DNA of 64,000 bases from Populus alba (taxonomy: Eukaryota > Streptophyta > Magnoliopsida > Malpighiales > Salicaceae): contig NC_133302.1 of assembly GCF_005239225.2 (NCBI RefSeq), positions 18,393,357 to 18,457,356 on the forward strand, given 5' to 3'. Shown here in pieces: positions 25,031 to 36,910 of this stretch; the first letter of the stretch is position 1; every line of letters starts with the position of its first letter. Made by a program: the position numbers and the translations under genes. The notes under the pieces were generated by a model. The model had not been told where the DNA came from and ran no database searches. It worked only from the letters and a program-made list of their open reading frames with translations.

Positions 25031-26636
25031 TGATAAAGAAGACAAAAATGGTCCCTTTATTTCTCGCTATGGTTTATGTTAGGGTTTTGATTTTGATGAG
25101 AATGGATACATCAGCTTCCATCTTTCGATCCTGATTTTGGGCTTTGATACTTTTTATAAATCATATAAAGGCTGTTTTTCACCAGGGTAGAGAGAGAAAA
25201 TGCTTCAAGTAAGAAATTGAAAGCTCTGTAGAAGTGTCTATTTTCAGGTCCCCTAAATTTTATCTCATTGTGTGTTGCTGGATGGCCATAATAAACTAAT
25301 GTAATTTCTTGGTTTTTATTATTTAATTAGTTTGGAGATTCATGATTTTTTATAATTGATCTTGCTATGATCCTTAAGGCATCCTAGAAGGTGTCTCTAG
25401 ATCAGTCCAAAGATGATGTGTGCTGTGGATGAGGAGCAAGGCAGCAATGAATTTTGTATTGAACAAGTGGGCCACTTGCACAGTCAGAAGGTCGCCCCCA
25501 TGCACTCGGTTGATTGATTATTTTTATTTAGTTTGTGGGCGTTTGGTCGCTGTCTTTGTTTAGTTTATTTCTTCTAGAGAAAGACAAACACATGGGTGAG
25601 CTCATGCATGATAATCATAACTTCAGAGTGGTACAATTATAATATTAGGGCAATAATGTTCAATATGTGGTGGAAACGATGGATGAGCTTTAACATCAAG
25701 AATAACAAGTTTTCATTTAATGTGTAAAAAACATGAAAAACAAACTAAAATCTCGAAACTTGTCTGTGCTTTTAGAAAAGATAAATAGAAAAAAAAGACC
25801 AAGACAGAACCCTCCTGAAACAACAAACTCATTAACATTAAAAATAACAAGTTTTCATAGCTGAAAAATATGTGTATCAATATAATCTAGGATATTGTCC
25901 TTTAATTACATATATATTATGGTCGCCCTATAATTAATTAGTATATTAGCTCAGTACGGGCCTTCTACTTGCTATCTTCCTATTTGTTATTTTTGGCCAA
26001 AGTCTAAGCACCATTATCAGTTTGGAATTTGTTTGCTGCCATATATATATAGTCGAATGATCAGCACTATAAATCCTCCACTAGTAAACCATTTTTCCAT
26101 TTCTGTTTTATAATCTTCCTCATTTCAATTAAATGTTCAAAGATATATCACGCAATAGTTTTTCTCCATTTTCTTTGGTTTATTTTGCTTCGCACAGTTA
26201 GTTTTATTACAAACTGCTATGGGACATACGAGATATTGCGAAGATGCATGGTGTAAAATTAGACAGCTCAACTTGTAAAGAAACTTGGCAAGCTGGGCAT
26301 ACGTGGCTTGCTCTTGATACTTATGTACATGGCGGTGAAGGTCATGTAGCATCACAAACAAGGACTCATTAAGATTTGGGTAGATAACGCAGTAGCAGCA
26401 AAAGTGAAAAGAAATCCATATATGTATATATAAATAGCAGAATCTCAAACTACATCCAAGTAATCCAGTGGCACAAACTTACAAATACAAGACAGGAATT
26501 GAGAATGTTCAAATAGATGAAACAAAATCAGAAACAAACAACTGAATAACTCCCACAACTCCCTATATAAAAACATCAATGTAATGGCAACAGACCACTG
26601 CTCATAAGGTATGTAATCATAATCAAGGATAATGAA
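25031..26636. other. Intergenic: RMR promoter side and 3' side of the proline-rich gene
   Basis: On the minus strand a TATAAAAA sequence lies at about 25158-25151, roughly 120 bases before the RMR ATG, and is a plausible TATA box. The remainder shows no gene I can support. A minus-strand open frame at 26137-26448 resembles no known protein and is probably chance. Confidence 0.5.
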
Positions 26637-26978
26637 TTAGTTTCCAGGTGGTGGGGAGAGGAATGGGAAAGAGGGAATTGTGGTTGGGATAGTGGGGAGT
26701 GAAGGCATGCTTGGCAATGGAGGCAAATTAACCTTCGGGACACTTGGCATGGTGGGTAAGCTAGGAAGGGGAGGCAAAGCTGTAGGTTTAGGTAGAGATG
26801 GTTGGGTTGTGGGCAGGGTTGGGATGGCAGGCAAAGGTGGCAATGTGGGCTTGGGCATATTTGGCACCGGTGGGAGAGGTGGTAATTGGAGGAGATGGCG
26901 AGCAGCCAAGGCTACATCGATGCCTGAGGCGGCCAAAGCAAGGGACAAAGCAAAGATGAAGCACTTGAAGTAAGCCAT
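26637..26978 (-). CDS. Small secreted proline-rich cell-wall-type protein
   Basis: Single-exon gene of 113 residues. Residues about 1-25 form a clear signal peptide ending ALA, followed by ARHLLQ. The rest is almost wholly short Pro/Leu/Ser/Thr modules of the type LPPLPxxPxxP, ending FLSPPPGN. This composition fits apoplastic or cell-wall proline-rich proteins in which prolines may be hydroxylated (PELPK-like proteins are the nearest group I can name; this is inference). A minus-strand TATATAAG at 27068-27061, about 85 bases before the ATG, is a good TATA box. The ATG at 26978 is chosen because its context matches the start of the sister gene at 27630; the upstream frame has only a TTG. Divergent from that sister gene. 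Confidence 0.85.
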   Translation of the reverse strand: MAYFKCFIFALSLALAASGIDVALAARHLLQLPPLPPVPNMPKPTLPPLPAIPTLPTTQPSLPKPTALPPLPSLPTMPSVPKVNLPPLPSMPSLPTIPTTIPSFPFLSPPPGN

Positions 26979-27629
26979 CACCAGTAGATGTTCTTGCTCC
27001 TCAAAATTTATGTAATGGCTTCGTAATGTTTTGAATGAGAAAAACAAGATCTGCCTTGGACTTATATAGTAGAGAAAAACTTCTGTTTCTTGGTTAGCTC
27101 ACCTTCACATCCATCTTCCACATCAACGTGTCAAATGTAGTTCCAGTTGGTGAGATTGAAGTTTGAATACACGCCAAATACTATTATTATACGTATAGAT
27201 CACAAGCCCTCATATTATCTCAAGAAAGATTGTGGCCCTCTGATACGAGACAACGAGGAATGTCCATGCCTGCCTTTGCTAGGTGCTGTGCTCTAAAGCT
27301 CAAATGTTAGATAGCCCATCGATGCAGATTACCATCCTTTTGACCTGGCTGTTTCTATGATATAGTTTTTAATATATAGTTCATGCACAGCTACATTTGT
27401 TGACTTTGAAGACAACACGCTGGGAAGATGAACTACCAAATAACTTTGAGGGAAATGGGTTCACCCTTTTTCCTAACCAAACCGAGTTCACTCGTCACCT
27501 AATATATGTGGCCGAGTTGCCAAATCTATGAAAATCACAAACTATGTAAGCCCAATACCAATCTTATTTGCGACGCAGATCACTACAGAGTTTTTCAACG
27601 AAGGTGTGTGCACGAACGCTCTGTTAAAG
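26979..27629. promoter_or_regulatory. Shared 651-bp region between divergent proline-rich genes
   Basis: The two paralogues start on either side of this stretch, so it must hold both promoters. The minus-strand gene has a clear TATATAAG. For the plus-strand gene the best candidate is CTAATATATG at about 27499-27508, which is weaker. An in-frame ATG at 27528 lies upstream of the preferred plus-strand start. No insertion is evident. Confidence 0.5.
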
Positions 27630-27911
27630 ATGGCCTCTTTCAAGTGCTTCATTCTCACTTTCTTCATTGCTCTGTCATTTTCAAACGTCCATGGTGTTCT
27701 AGCTGCCCGCCATCTTCTACAAATACCACCTCTGCCTTCAGTAACCCAACCATCTCTACCCAAGCCCACGCTGCCTCCACTTCCTAGCTTGCCCACCGTG
27801 CCTAGTATCCCTAGGGTTACTCTGCCTCCATTGCCAAGCATGCCTAAGCTCCCAACTATCCCAACCACAATTCCTTCTATCCCATTCATATCCCCACCAC
27901 CTGGAAATTAA
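27630..27911 (+). CDS. Small secreted proline-rich protein, paralogue of the 26637 gene
   Basis: Single-exon gene of 93 residues. It begins MASFKCFILTFFIALSFSN, a signal peptide, followed by LAARHLLQIPPLP and then LPPLPSLP-type modules, ending IPFISPPPGN. The start, the ARHLLQ junction and the C-terminus all match the 113-residue sister gene on the opposite strand; this copy has fewer repeat modules. An ATG at 27528 would add 34 residues, but these would bury the signal peptide and are absent from the sister gene, so 27630 is preferred. Likely apoplastic; no specific role can be read from the sequence. Confidence 0.83.
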   Translation: MASFKCFILTFFIALSFSNVHGVLAARHLLQIPPLPSVTQPSLPKPTLPPLPSLPTVPSIPRVTLPPLPSMPKLPTIPTTIPSIPFISPPPGN

Positions 27912-28232
27912 GTGTTGGAGCATGTTCATCTCCATAAGAGAAAGAACTTGGACTATTACCATTGCTTTGGAACATGTTTGATAGCTAGATATTTTATACG
28001 TACATGCTTGAAGATCATTTGAAGATCTTGCGTTGGTTGCTCTAGTCTCTTTATTTAATCATTTGTCAGCTTCTTTCATCCCGCTACTTGTGTCTATACT
28101 GTTGGTTCCTGTAATTTTATGATCATTGGTTCCTGTACAATTAAAAGACGGTCGATTTCACTGTTTTTTCATTCTTATACCTTTTGTTTTCTTTCAATCA
28201 TACCCCCCTGTAGTCTAATTAAAAAAAATCAG

Positions 28233-28324
28233 GTTCGAAATTATGGAAAAAATACAAATTTTAAAGCTAGAGGACCACGTTCGAAATTATGGAAAAAATA
28301 CAAATTTTAAAGCTAGAGGACCAC
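28233..28324. repeat. Perfect 46-bp tandem duplication
   Basis: Copies 28233-28278 and 28279-28324 are identical. Each begins GTTCGAAATTATGG and ends AGAGGACCAC. The perfect match implies a recent event. Confidence 0.95.
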
Positions 28325-28816
28325 CATGTAAAACATTGAGAAAACATTCAGTGAACTATACACTACCAACTATTTTTATTTTGATTTGAAGATTTATTTT
28401 TTTATGTTTTTAAGTCAAGTTAAAAAGAAAAGAGAGAAACTCGCTTGAAAATAACAAAGAAAAAAAATGATTGATTGACACCAATTTTAACCACAAAAAA
28501 AAATCAATCTTGATGTCAAATGATTTCATTTTATAAGAAGAGTTATATTATGCTTTCACCTTGCTTTAAATGGTAGATTTGAAGTTGGAAAGTTTTATCA
28601 ATTCAAGTTGATTTTTCTTTGTTAGCTCATTTTTGAGTTATTTAATGCCATAAATAGATTTATTTAGATCTTTAAAGTTTTTTTTTTCATGTAAACAAGA
28701 TTGAAAAATGAAATCTTAGGTCAAAAAATCATCTCTCTTTATTTTCTAGTCACCTTGTGGTGGTCAGATTATGAAAAGAAGATGATAAGTTTTCTATAGT
28801 AGCAAATAAATCGTCA

Positions 28817-28826
<10 letters not shown>

Positions 28827-28859
<33 letters not shown>
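28827..28859. repeat. (TA)n microsatellite
   Basis: About 16 uninterrupted TA units. Confidence 0.95.
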
Positions 28860-28861
<2 letters not shown>

Positions 28862-30254
28862 CAAGTTGCTCATCTTTTGTGAAAAGAAAAAAAAATTACT
28901 AGTCTAAGTGCACCGGTCTACCTCCCCACATTTCTAGACTTTTTTCTAACATGACTAGTTGTGCTGGGTCACTCAAGCCCACACGACTAAGTTGTTTTAT
29001 ACTAGCTATTTAGATTTTTTTGATCTTTTATTTTATTTTATTTTTAATTATATTATTTTAAAAAAAATATTACTGAATCTTATTTTTTAATATTAAATTG
29101 ATTATAAATAATTTTTTTAATTATATAATAAAATATAAAAATTAATTTAATCTAATAAAGTTCATAATCTAGCTTCAACCAGTGGCTTCAACCAGTTAAA
29201 CTGGTAAGATCAAAACCCAAATATGTTCATCCCCAAGAAAACTTACAAGACAAGGAAACGTTTGTGCATAGAAGAAGCTTCAATTTGCAATAAAGAACAT
29301 GATATAGCTTCCACGTCTTCATTTCTAGATAGCAATATTGGATTGATGGATTCCAACATTTATCATGGATTCCAACTATAGAAATAAAAATTTTAATGTA
29401 ACATAGTTATTGAATTGTTTGGGCCAGTGTAGTTGTTAATTATTTTTTAAAGTGTTTTTTATTTAAAAATATATTAAAATTTAAATGTAACAAGTTTTTT
29501 TTTTATCAATAAACTGTCAATTAATTGCTCTTGGAAACCAATGAATTAGAGTCCCGAGTTTATCTTTCGGTTCGGTTGTTCAAGTAGCATTCATGCAACA
29601 TTTCCTTCCACGGTCTTTGTTCTATGAATAATTCTAATGGATAAGATTTCTTTACAAAATGAGTAGGAACTCTACACATTTTGATATTGCTTAACAATTC
29701 ATTTTGAATGCTCTTTTTAATTTTCCAAATAGTGAAAAACATGTATATTTATAAAACCTATGATTATTCCAAAAATATAAAGATCAAACCAACTTACAAG
29801 GGAAAGGAAACGGTTGTTTTTCAAAGTATTTTTTATTCACAATTCAGTAAGAAGCTTCAATTTGCATATATGAAGTAACATGTATTTGGATTATTTCTAA
29901 AGTGACCACGTCTTCTGGATTTTGTGGGCTATATAATGTAGATGAAGATCATAAGACAAACTGTAGTGAAGAGTTCACCATGATGAACATTTGATGATAT
30001 CAGGGTATGTTGGACCAAAGTCCCAACATGCTTTCCTCTCAAGAAGCTTTACATTGAACCTAGTTCTGCTATGATTTAGGTTGTCCAAGAAGAATCTGGA
30101 TCATACATCAAGACTCATCACTTATCTATTAATTACTTCAAAAATTAAACACCCCGTGAATTGTGGTTTTCAATAAATTCAAATATTGTAAAATCCAATT
30201 TCGTAATTGGCCTTGCAACAAATGAACTCTATCTACTCTTATAAAAATTTTTTA

Positions 30255-30431
30255 AAAAAATCGGCCAAAAGATTCTAGAATTTGTCCTCTAAAATTCGCT
30301 ATCATTAGTTCGAATCCCACAAATCTTCAGGACCACTTGAGAGGCTTATATGGTTGTTAACTTCAGGGTTGTGTAATTAGTCGAAGTGTGCGTAAAACTG
30401 GCCCGAACATTAACGTTAATAAAAAAAAAAA

Positions 30432-30434
<3 letters not shown>
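30255..30434 (+). mobile_element. tRNA-derived SINE, diverged
   Basis: It contains a box-B-like AGTTCGAATCCCA (about 30307-30319), a 3' body with GTTAACTTCAGGG and TTAGTCGAAGTGTGCG, then GGCCCGAACAT and an A-rich tail running into a TA repeat. The body matches the other two SINEs in the window (TTAGTCG...GCGCAA motif). The head with box A is poorly preserved and no target-site duplication is clear. Confidence 0.7.

Positions 30435-30481
<47 letters not shown>
30435..30481. repeat. (TA)n microsatellite at the SINE tail
   Basis: About 23 TA units directly after the poly-A tail of the SINE; it may have grown from that tail. Confidence 0.93.
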
Positions 30482-30483
<2 letters not shown>

Positions 30484-31977
30484 CTAGCTAATTAATAACA
30501 TGCCAGAAGCATTCCAACTACCCCGTTTAGTCTGAGGTGTTATTGCTGGAAGGTGCAGGGTCAAATACCTTCGCTTTCTGTTTTAATTCTGCGTTTTTTT
30601 ATACATACATGGGGCTATATTTAATCTGAGTAAAATCAGTTCATTCCATGTGGCAGAAGATTTTAATGCAATTCCAGAATGCTTGCCCATGGCCATTAAT
30701 CATGGTTACAGTATCCACCACCATCATCATCATCAATCACCACCTACATTTTTCATGTTTGATTGCTACAGCCAAACCTATTCCTTTGAAGATTCAACCT
30801 CTACTGCCTCACTCATATTCTGTGCACAAAAAACACAGAATTACTTGACAGCTAGTCTGCAGATTACTTGAAGAACACATGTATACAAGATATGAAGTCT
30901 TATGGACTGGGAAATCAATAGTAATTCAGTATTATTGTATGTCCCTGAATTCTTTGTTTCAAGATAATGTCAAGGTAGCGGTATCCACTATTGCAGAGGT
31001 CAATTCTTGAGTTAATCACGATTTCCACCAAATTAAAATAAAGAAATATATAAAGTTTTGATGAAAGTGTTGATATACTAGTGTTAATACTTGTGATGCT
31101 TGCATGGTTTTGTTGAACATTCTGGTTGGCTCGAATGATTTCTTTTGGCTTAACTGCCTGTTTGATATTTTTATTCAATAATAAGGGATGAAATTAAAAG
31201 TAAAATATAATTAAAAAAATAAAAAAAAAAAATTAAATAAAAAAATAAGGATCAAATTCTATATAAAAAAATAAATGAAACTAAATAATAATGGATAAAA
31301 TTGAAAAAAAAAATTAATAAAAAAAAGATAAAGACCAAATCAAATACAAAAACCAAATAAAATGAGACCTTCATATTTTAGAAAGAATAAAAGAGAAAAA
31401 AGAGGTAGGAGAAAAAAAAAATTTACTAGAGCCCAACCACCATGCTACTGTGTACATTCACCACACCACCAAAAAAATCATAGCTGGACACTTTCTACAT
31501 TGCCATGGAAAGCAATGTTAGGAGGCGGGATGATGCCTGACATACCACCCACTAGTGCAACTTTTTATTTTTAAATAATATTTATATTTATCAAAAAAAA
31601 AATTGCTCCCAAGTCAACTTGATAATTACTTAGAGACCAATTTGAAAATACAAAAAAAGCCCCTAATATTTTTCTTTAAGGGTGGCATAATCTCTACACT
31701 GTAATTTTAAAACGAAAAAAGATTGAATTCTGTTGCAGTGAATAGTAACGTGTCCAGTCTATTCACAATGCCTTTCATTTTTTTTTATATATAGTTTAAT
31801 TTGAATTGAATTAAAAAGTTGAGAACATGAAACTATAGTTTTATCACTTTGCAACCTTAATTAAGGCTGCATCATTTTAACTTTGATCAAATTGAGATAT
31901 GCAAGTTTAGTTTTTTTTTTTAGCGTTCTACTTTTCTTTTCTTTGAAATGCGTTTCATGTTTTAATTGTACTAGAGG

Positions 31978-32178
31978 GTATTTGTGTGTAGCGGTTGCTT
32001 TTCAAATAGCTTTTCGTGTTGAAAAACATGCAAATAATATTTTTTTCATTTTTTAAAAATCATTTTTAATATCAGCACATCAAAACGATCCAAAAAATAC
32101 AAACCGCACTCAATAGCAAAAAAAAAAATTAAAAAATTTTACGAAAAGCAGGTTCAACCTCAATGTCAAACACCCTCT
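31978..32178 (+). repeat. Short AT-rich dispersed element, copy D (best preserved)
   Basis: It starts GAGGGTATTTGTGTGTAGCG and ends TCAAACACCCTCTAAATG, so the outer ends GAGGGT... and ...ACCCTC form a short terminal inverted repeat. The core is TTTTTAATATCAGCACATC followed by AAAACGATCCAAAAA. No coding capacity. This copy best defines the family limits. Confidence 0.6.
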
Positions 32179-32764
32179 AAATGTGTCAATAAATGAAAAA
32201 TTAGTTTTGTTTTAGCGCTCTACTTTTCTTTGAAATATCATTGAGACACCAGAAACCAGCCAAACACAAACCTAGTGAAAAAAAAAAAAAAAAAAGAGAA
32301 AATGGGGACATAAATGACAACCCAAGCCGGAAATCCAAGGATAAGAAAAGGAAAGCAACAATTCTAAATCGTCGACTGCTTAAGATATGCGATCATATTT
32401 CCAGGCTCACACCCACTTCACTCTAATACAAATTTATTTGCACTTAATTTTACTTAATGAGTTCACAAAATCATTCTAAGAAAGTCATTAATGTTTTTTT
32501 TTTTTTCAATAAAAAAGCTTAATTTACTCACATTTGATCCCGAAATCATTTTGTTATAGTCTGTCACTTGGCTTAGACAACTCATTATCTACATGACTTT
32601 ATTTGCACCTTCATGGGAAGCTTTTTTCTTGCCGACTTTTCATTATATTTTGATTCAAGACGATAATTAACTTGAAGACCAAATTTGCTAACCCGTACCT
32701 TAGTCAAGGCTGAAATGTCAATATGATTCATTGCATACATGACTTTATCCACTAAATAAGATAT

Positions 32765-32950
32765 ATATTTTTTAAGATTAACGTGGTTGTTCGGTTCAAC
32801 TTGCGTGTACCTCGATTAATCTTCATGGATCCTTGAAGTTAACGATCTTGTAAACCTCTAGTGACCCTGAAATTTAAGGAACTCGAACTGGTGATTTCTA
32901 GAAAGCAAACTTAGAATCTAACTAATTGAGCTACATACACTCTTTAGAGT
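32765..32950 (-). mobile_element. tRNA-derived SINE, minus strand
   Basis: Read on the minus strand: box A GTAGCTCAATTAGTTAGAT (about 32935-32917), box B AGTTCGAGTTCC (about 32890-32879), a body with GTTAACTTCAAGG and TTAATCGAGGTACACGCAA, then CCACGTTAATCTTAAAAAA as tail. Possible 12-bp target-site duplication TAAATAAGAYAT at 32753-32764 and 32951-32962, with one mismatch. Confidence 0.75.
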
Positions 32951-33067
32951 TAAATAAGACATTCTAAATCATTAGGTTATGCAGTCTAGACTCTAGCTAA
33001 TGTATTTGTGTTTGAGTTAATCACTCCTTTTGCTAGTAAAACCTAGCACATGTGAATGCGATCTTAG

Positions 33068-33275
33068 GGTATTTAGTAGTGTGTTTGGAAAGTGCTTCTG
33101 GAAAAAAATTGAATTTTTTTTTTCAAATTAATATGTTTTTGGATGTTTTCAAATCATTTTGATGTGCTAATCTTAAAAATAATTTTTAAAAAATAAAAAA
33201 AGTATTATTCATATATTTTTTTGAAATGAAAAATATTTTAAAAAAACAACCATAACCACACTTCCAATCACATTT
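33068..33275 (-). repeat. Short AT-rich dispersed element, copy E
   Basis: Reverse copy. TCATTTTGATGTGCTAATC precedes AAAATAATTTTTAAAAAATA. The outer parts GTAGTGTGTTTGGAAAGTG and AACCATAACCACACTTCCAA are roughly inverted repeats of each other. Confidence 0.55.
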
Positions 33276-36200
33276 AATTAATTCACCTTTAGCTAGCTAG
33301 GACACGCCTCCTGATGAAGAGTGAATGCTTCAAATCCCAACACACAAACACAAACCTTTCTTCTCAAGCAAGCATGTCCAAGGTTTTCATTATGCCATTG
33401 GGTCCCCTATGCTATCATCGACCATATCTCACAGCTTCGGTCCACATTTATGCTTTGCGAACTGTCGGTGATGGTATGGACGGCGGCTTGGTTGCTTGCT
33501 GCTAGTCTACATATATATGTGTTCACTGCATCTCATTTAGATACTTAATGATGGAAGAGAGAGCTCATAATAACAAACAGTTAATGTACATGATCACGCT
33601 TCTAAGTACTCGGATGCTTGTTCAAGATATATTATTTAATTATAGGCATTATTTGGTTACTCAAAAGACACTAATTTCTTATTCAAGATATATAATGAGA
33701 TTCTTGTTCTACTGCATTAATATTCAATTATAGGCATTATCTAGTGATCACCTAGCTAACAAACGAGATGTCAAGTAAGAACCACGATCTTGATCATGGA
33801 TAGATCTAATAATGGAGGGAATGTGACATAATGTATAGTGAAAAAAAGAAACCAGGTTTCATGAATCTTCAAATTGTAAAGAAAACTTTGATTTGATAAG
33901 TTTTAAATGCCAAATAGTCTAATGCAAATAACATACAAAACTATTTAAATAGTAAACTAATTAACCAACCTTAATTGAAATGGAAAGAAATCCAAAAATA
34001 ACAAGAAAAAAATAAATTGAAATAACAACTTTCAAATCTAATTTGAGTATGAAAACGAGTTTGGTTAGCACTTCTGAGCCAATTCCATAGGGGATTGGGC
34101 TTATAGAAAGCACTCATAAAATTTTAGTCCAAGTAAATTATCAAATTAAAATTAATTCTTTTTTTTATCTTTAAGAAATTAATCATTTAACTTATTTGAA
34201 CTTTTTAGATTTGAATCCGTCAATCTATAAACATATATGTTAGATGTTGATGATGATCCCCTCTATTTGTAAAAGACTTGATCTTTAGTCAACACTTAAA
34301 TTTAAATATAGTGGCTCATTATCAAAATAAGAATAAATATTTAAATTATTAAAGTTCTTATAAATACCAATAATATCTGATAAATTGACAGTATAGGCAC
34401 TCATTGATCTTTCTTAGTATGTTGTAAAGTCCATACTTCTTTTACTATGACTTTCAATATCTCAACTAGAAATCTCACCTTATATAGAAACATTATCATC
34501 ATATTAATTAAAGGTGGTTCAAACACAAGAAATCCCAACAAGTTCTATTGCTTTCATCATGATTATGGTCATGGCATATAAGAGCCATGAACTCAAATAA
34601 GAAATAAAAAAATTGATCTTCATGGATACATTTAAAAATTTATAAAGGATGAGATACAACATGAACACATGAGAAACAATCCTTGTGATTGACTACGTGA
34701 GATAAGATAAATTTCAAAATTATATCTCCATTGTATTTTGAATTTTTTTTCAATAAAAATAATATAATAGTAATAGTAATAATATAGATATGTATAGTGT
34801 ATTTCCATGTCTCCAAAACAAAATGTCTCCATAAAATTTCCATGGAAAAGTCTCATTGCAAAGTCTTCATTAATTTCTAGACCCCATGATCAATTGTCTC
34901 CAAGTCACCGGCAAATTATCTCTAGGTGTTCTCTTTACCTCGCCTGGGCCAGCCTAGCAAGATGGAGCTCACCCTTGCATGGGCAAGGTCGCCTTTGGAC
35001 TTGGGCTGACCCGAGCATTCCATCTAGATCGACTCGACCTATATAGAATATTTTTTTCTCCATCCTATTATTTGTTTATAAATTTTTTAGTTTATTTTTA
35101 ATGAGATTATTTTTATCTCATAATTCATATCATAAATTTAACGAGTTAATCCAGGTCGACTCTACCTACAAGAATATTTTTTCATACTACCTTCGTGCTT
35201 CATGTCACCATCACCTACCAACATCACATACACTAATGTGCTAGTGCTGCCTCTATTATTACCTAACAAAGTGTCACCTACAAAGTAAGTTATACTACCC
35301 ATCACGTGTAATTGGCAAACATCTTTCTTTCCACTTTCTCAAAAAGAAATTCAATCCAACCAAGGCGAGGGAGGATTTTGGAACACTTGATTCCACACAG
35401 GAGAACTCAGGATTGACACTTGAAACACTCTCTTCTTTACGTAACTCTAGTACACAAATAACATATTTAACAAGAGAGAACACACAAATCTTTCTTTGCA
35501 CACCAAAAAACACTATTTTCATTTTAAGTATTAGAATGTTTCTCTTTCCACAAAGAACTTGTTTTGCAGATCAACACTGGTCAAACTTGTCAGCCAGAAA
35601 AAAATCCATTTTTGTGTTAAGTTTTTTCACAACTTTATCGGTGAATACCATGAGTAAGTCCTTATAATGCAATTGGTGTGGTCCATATCAACGTCACGGG
35701 AGTAATTATAGGTTTGTTGGTCAAAATTATTATTGTTTAGAACCAAATTTATGTTCTTAAAAAATTTAAAATAATGAAATAAGCAGGAGAGGGGACAAAA
35801 AAGAAACATAAAGTAAGTGCAGCACTTCCGTATTATATCTTGTTTCTAATGTATCACGTCTATTAATATTTAAAATCCACCTATTAATTGTTAATTTACA
35901 TCTTGTTTATTAAACGGGGGCACGAGAAGCAATATTATGTATGTTTTATGGTTTTCTTTTGTAGGTTACGATCATATTTCATATTCTTGAATAATAGTAT
36001 GGTAGAAGGGAACAAAGAGTTAGAAATTTGGTAAGGTTGTGTCTCAATATAGTAATGGAAGATACCGGGCATATGCATGGCTGATCACACTTTTAATATT
36101 CCACTATTAATTTGTAGTAGGTTGCAACAATTATCAATAAGATTATTCTTTTTTTCTCTTTTTGGTATGATGTGTGGAATCTTTGATAAAAAATATTAGA

Positions 36201-36297
36201 TTGTTCCTTTAATAAAATATAATGGTGTCAAAAGATATTGTATTATTTAATAAAAATACTTATTGGATTCGTTTTTCATTATAATATTATTATAAGA

Positions 36298-36485
36298 GCG
36301 GTTCTACCAGTACTTTTAATAAAATTATTTTTTTATTAAAAATTAATTTTTTTATATATTTTGAATCGTTTTAATATGTTAATCTCAAAAATAATTTTTA
36401 AAAAATAAAAAATATATATTATTTTGATAAATTTTGATATAAAAAAATATTTTACAAAATAATTATATTTTCAAATAGTATTGTA
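36298..36485 (-). repeat. Short AT-rich dispersed element, copy F
   Basis: Reverse copy with AATCGTTTTAATATGTTAAT followed by AAAATAATTTTTAAAAAATA. No coding capacity. Confidence 0.5.
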
Positions 36486-36719
36486 ACGTTACTTTTTTGT
36501 CCGTACTATGATTACCAGCAACACTCCTTAATTGCCTAAGCTTTCTCGTGCGTGGAGGTCTACTTTTGACTTAATTTTCCTTTACCCACTTTTTTTCCCT
36601 TTAATTATGGCTTATGATATCTAGTTTAGCCATTTAGTTTAATAATGTAAAAAATAAGCATATGGGTCATGCATAGCCTACATTGTGGACCAATAATTAA
36701 TCATATCGTCCCTACAATC

Positions 36720-36910
36720 ATCACTCTCAGGGCACACTTCCACTGAACTTGGTTGCTGAGACGGAGAGCCCCGAACACCGATAAGGGGACGACTTGGAAA
36801 CATTCGAAGTAATTTCGATAGCTCAGAGAAAAGGATTATAAATAATGGAGCCTACTCAAACATAACTCCAAGCGAGAAATAGAGACAGATCTTTCTTTTT
36901 CTTAGTCGTT
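36720..36910 (+). mobile_element. Possible LTR-retrotransposon LTR fragment
   Basis: An unusually GC-richer island in AT-rich DNA: GACGGAGAGCCCCGAACACC, then AAGGGGACGACTTGG, then a TATA-like GATTATAAATAATGG and AGAGACAGATC. A compact TATA box with a purine-rich leader is typical of plant LTR promoters. No second LTR, primer-binding site or gag-pol is nearby, so this would be a solo or truncated LTR. Confidence 0.35.

Noticed and set aside
26680..26973. Plus-strand Gly-rich frame opposite the proline-rich gene
   Set aside because: It is the complement of proline codons. The minus-strand frame has a signal peptide and a matching paralogue, so this one is a shadow.
28233..28324. CRISPR-like array from short direct repeats
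   Set aside because: There are only two adjacent identical copies without spacers, in a plant nuclear context.
30301..30330. tRNA gene suggested by a box-B-like sequence
   Set aside because: No cloverleaf, no acceptor pairing and a poly-A tail downstream. It is a SINE; the same holds at 32765 and 39532.
30650..30871. Frame with six consecutive histidines
   Set aside because: The run comes from a CAT/CAC simple repeat; the frame begins with GTG, has no domain and no splice context.
34807..35046. Plus-strand 79-codon frame
   Set aside because: No similarity to any family I know, no promoter or splice context; probably chance.
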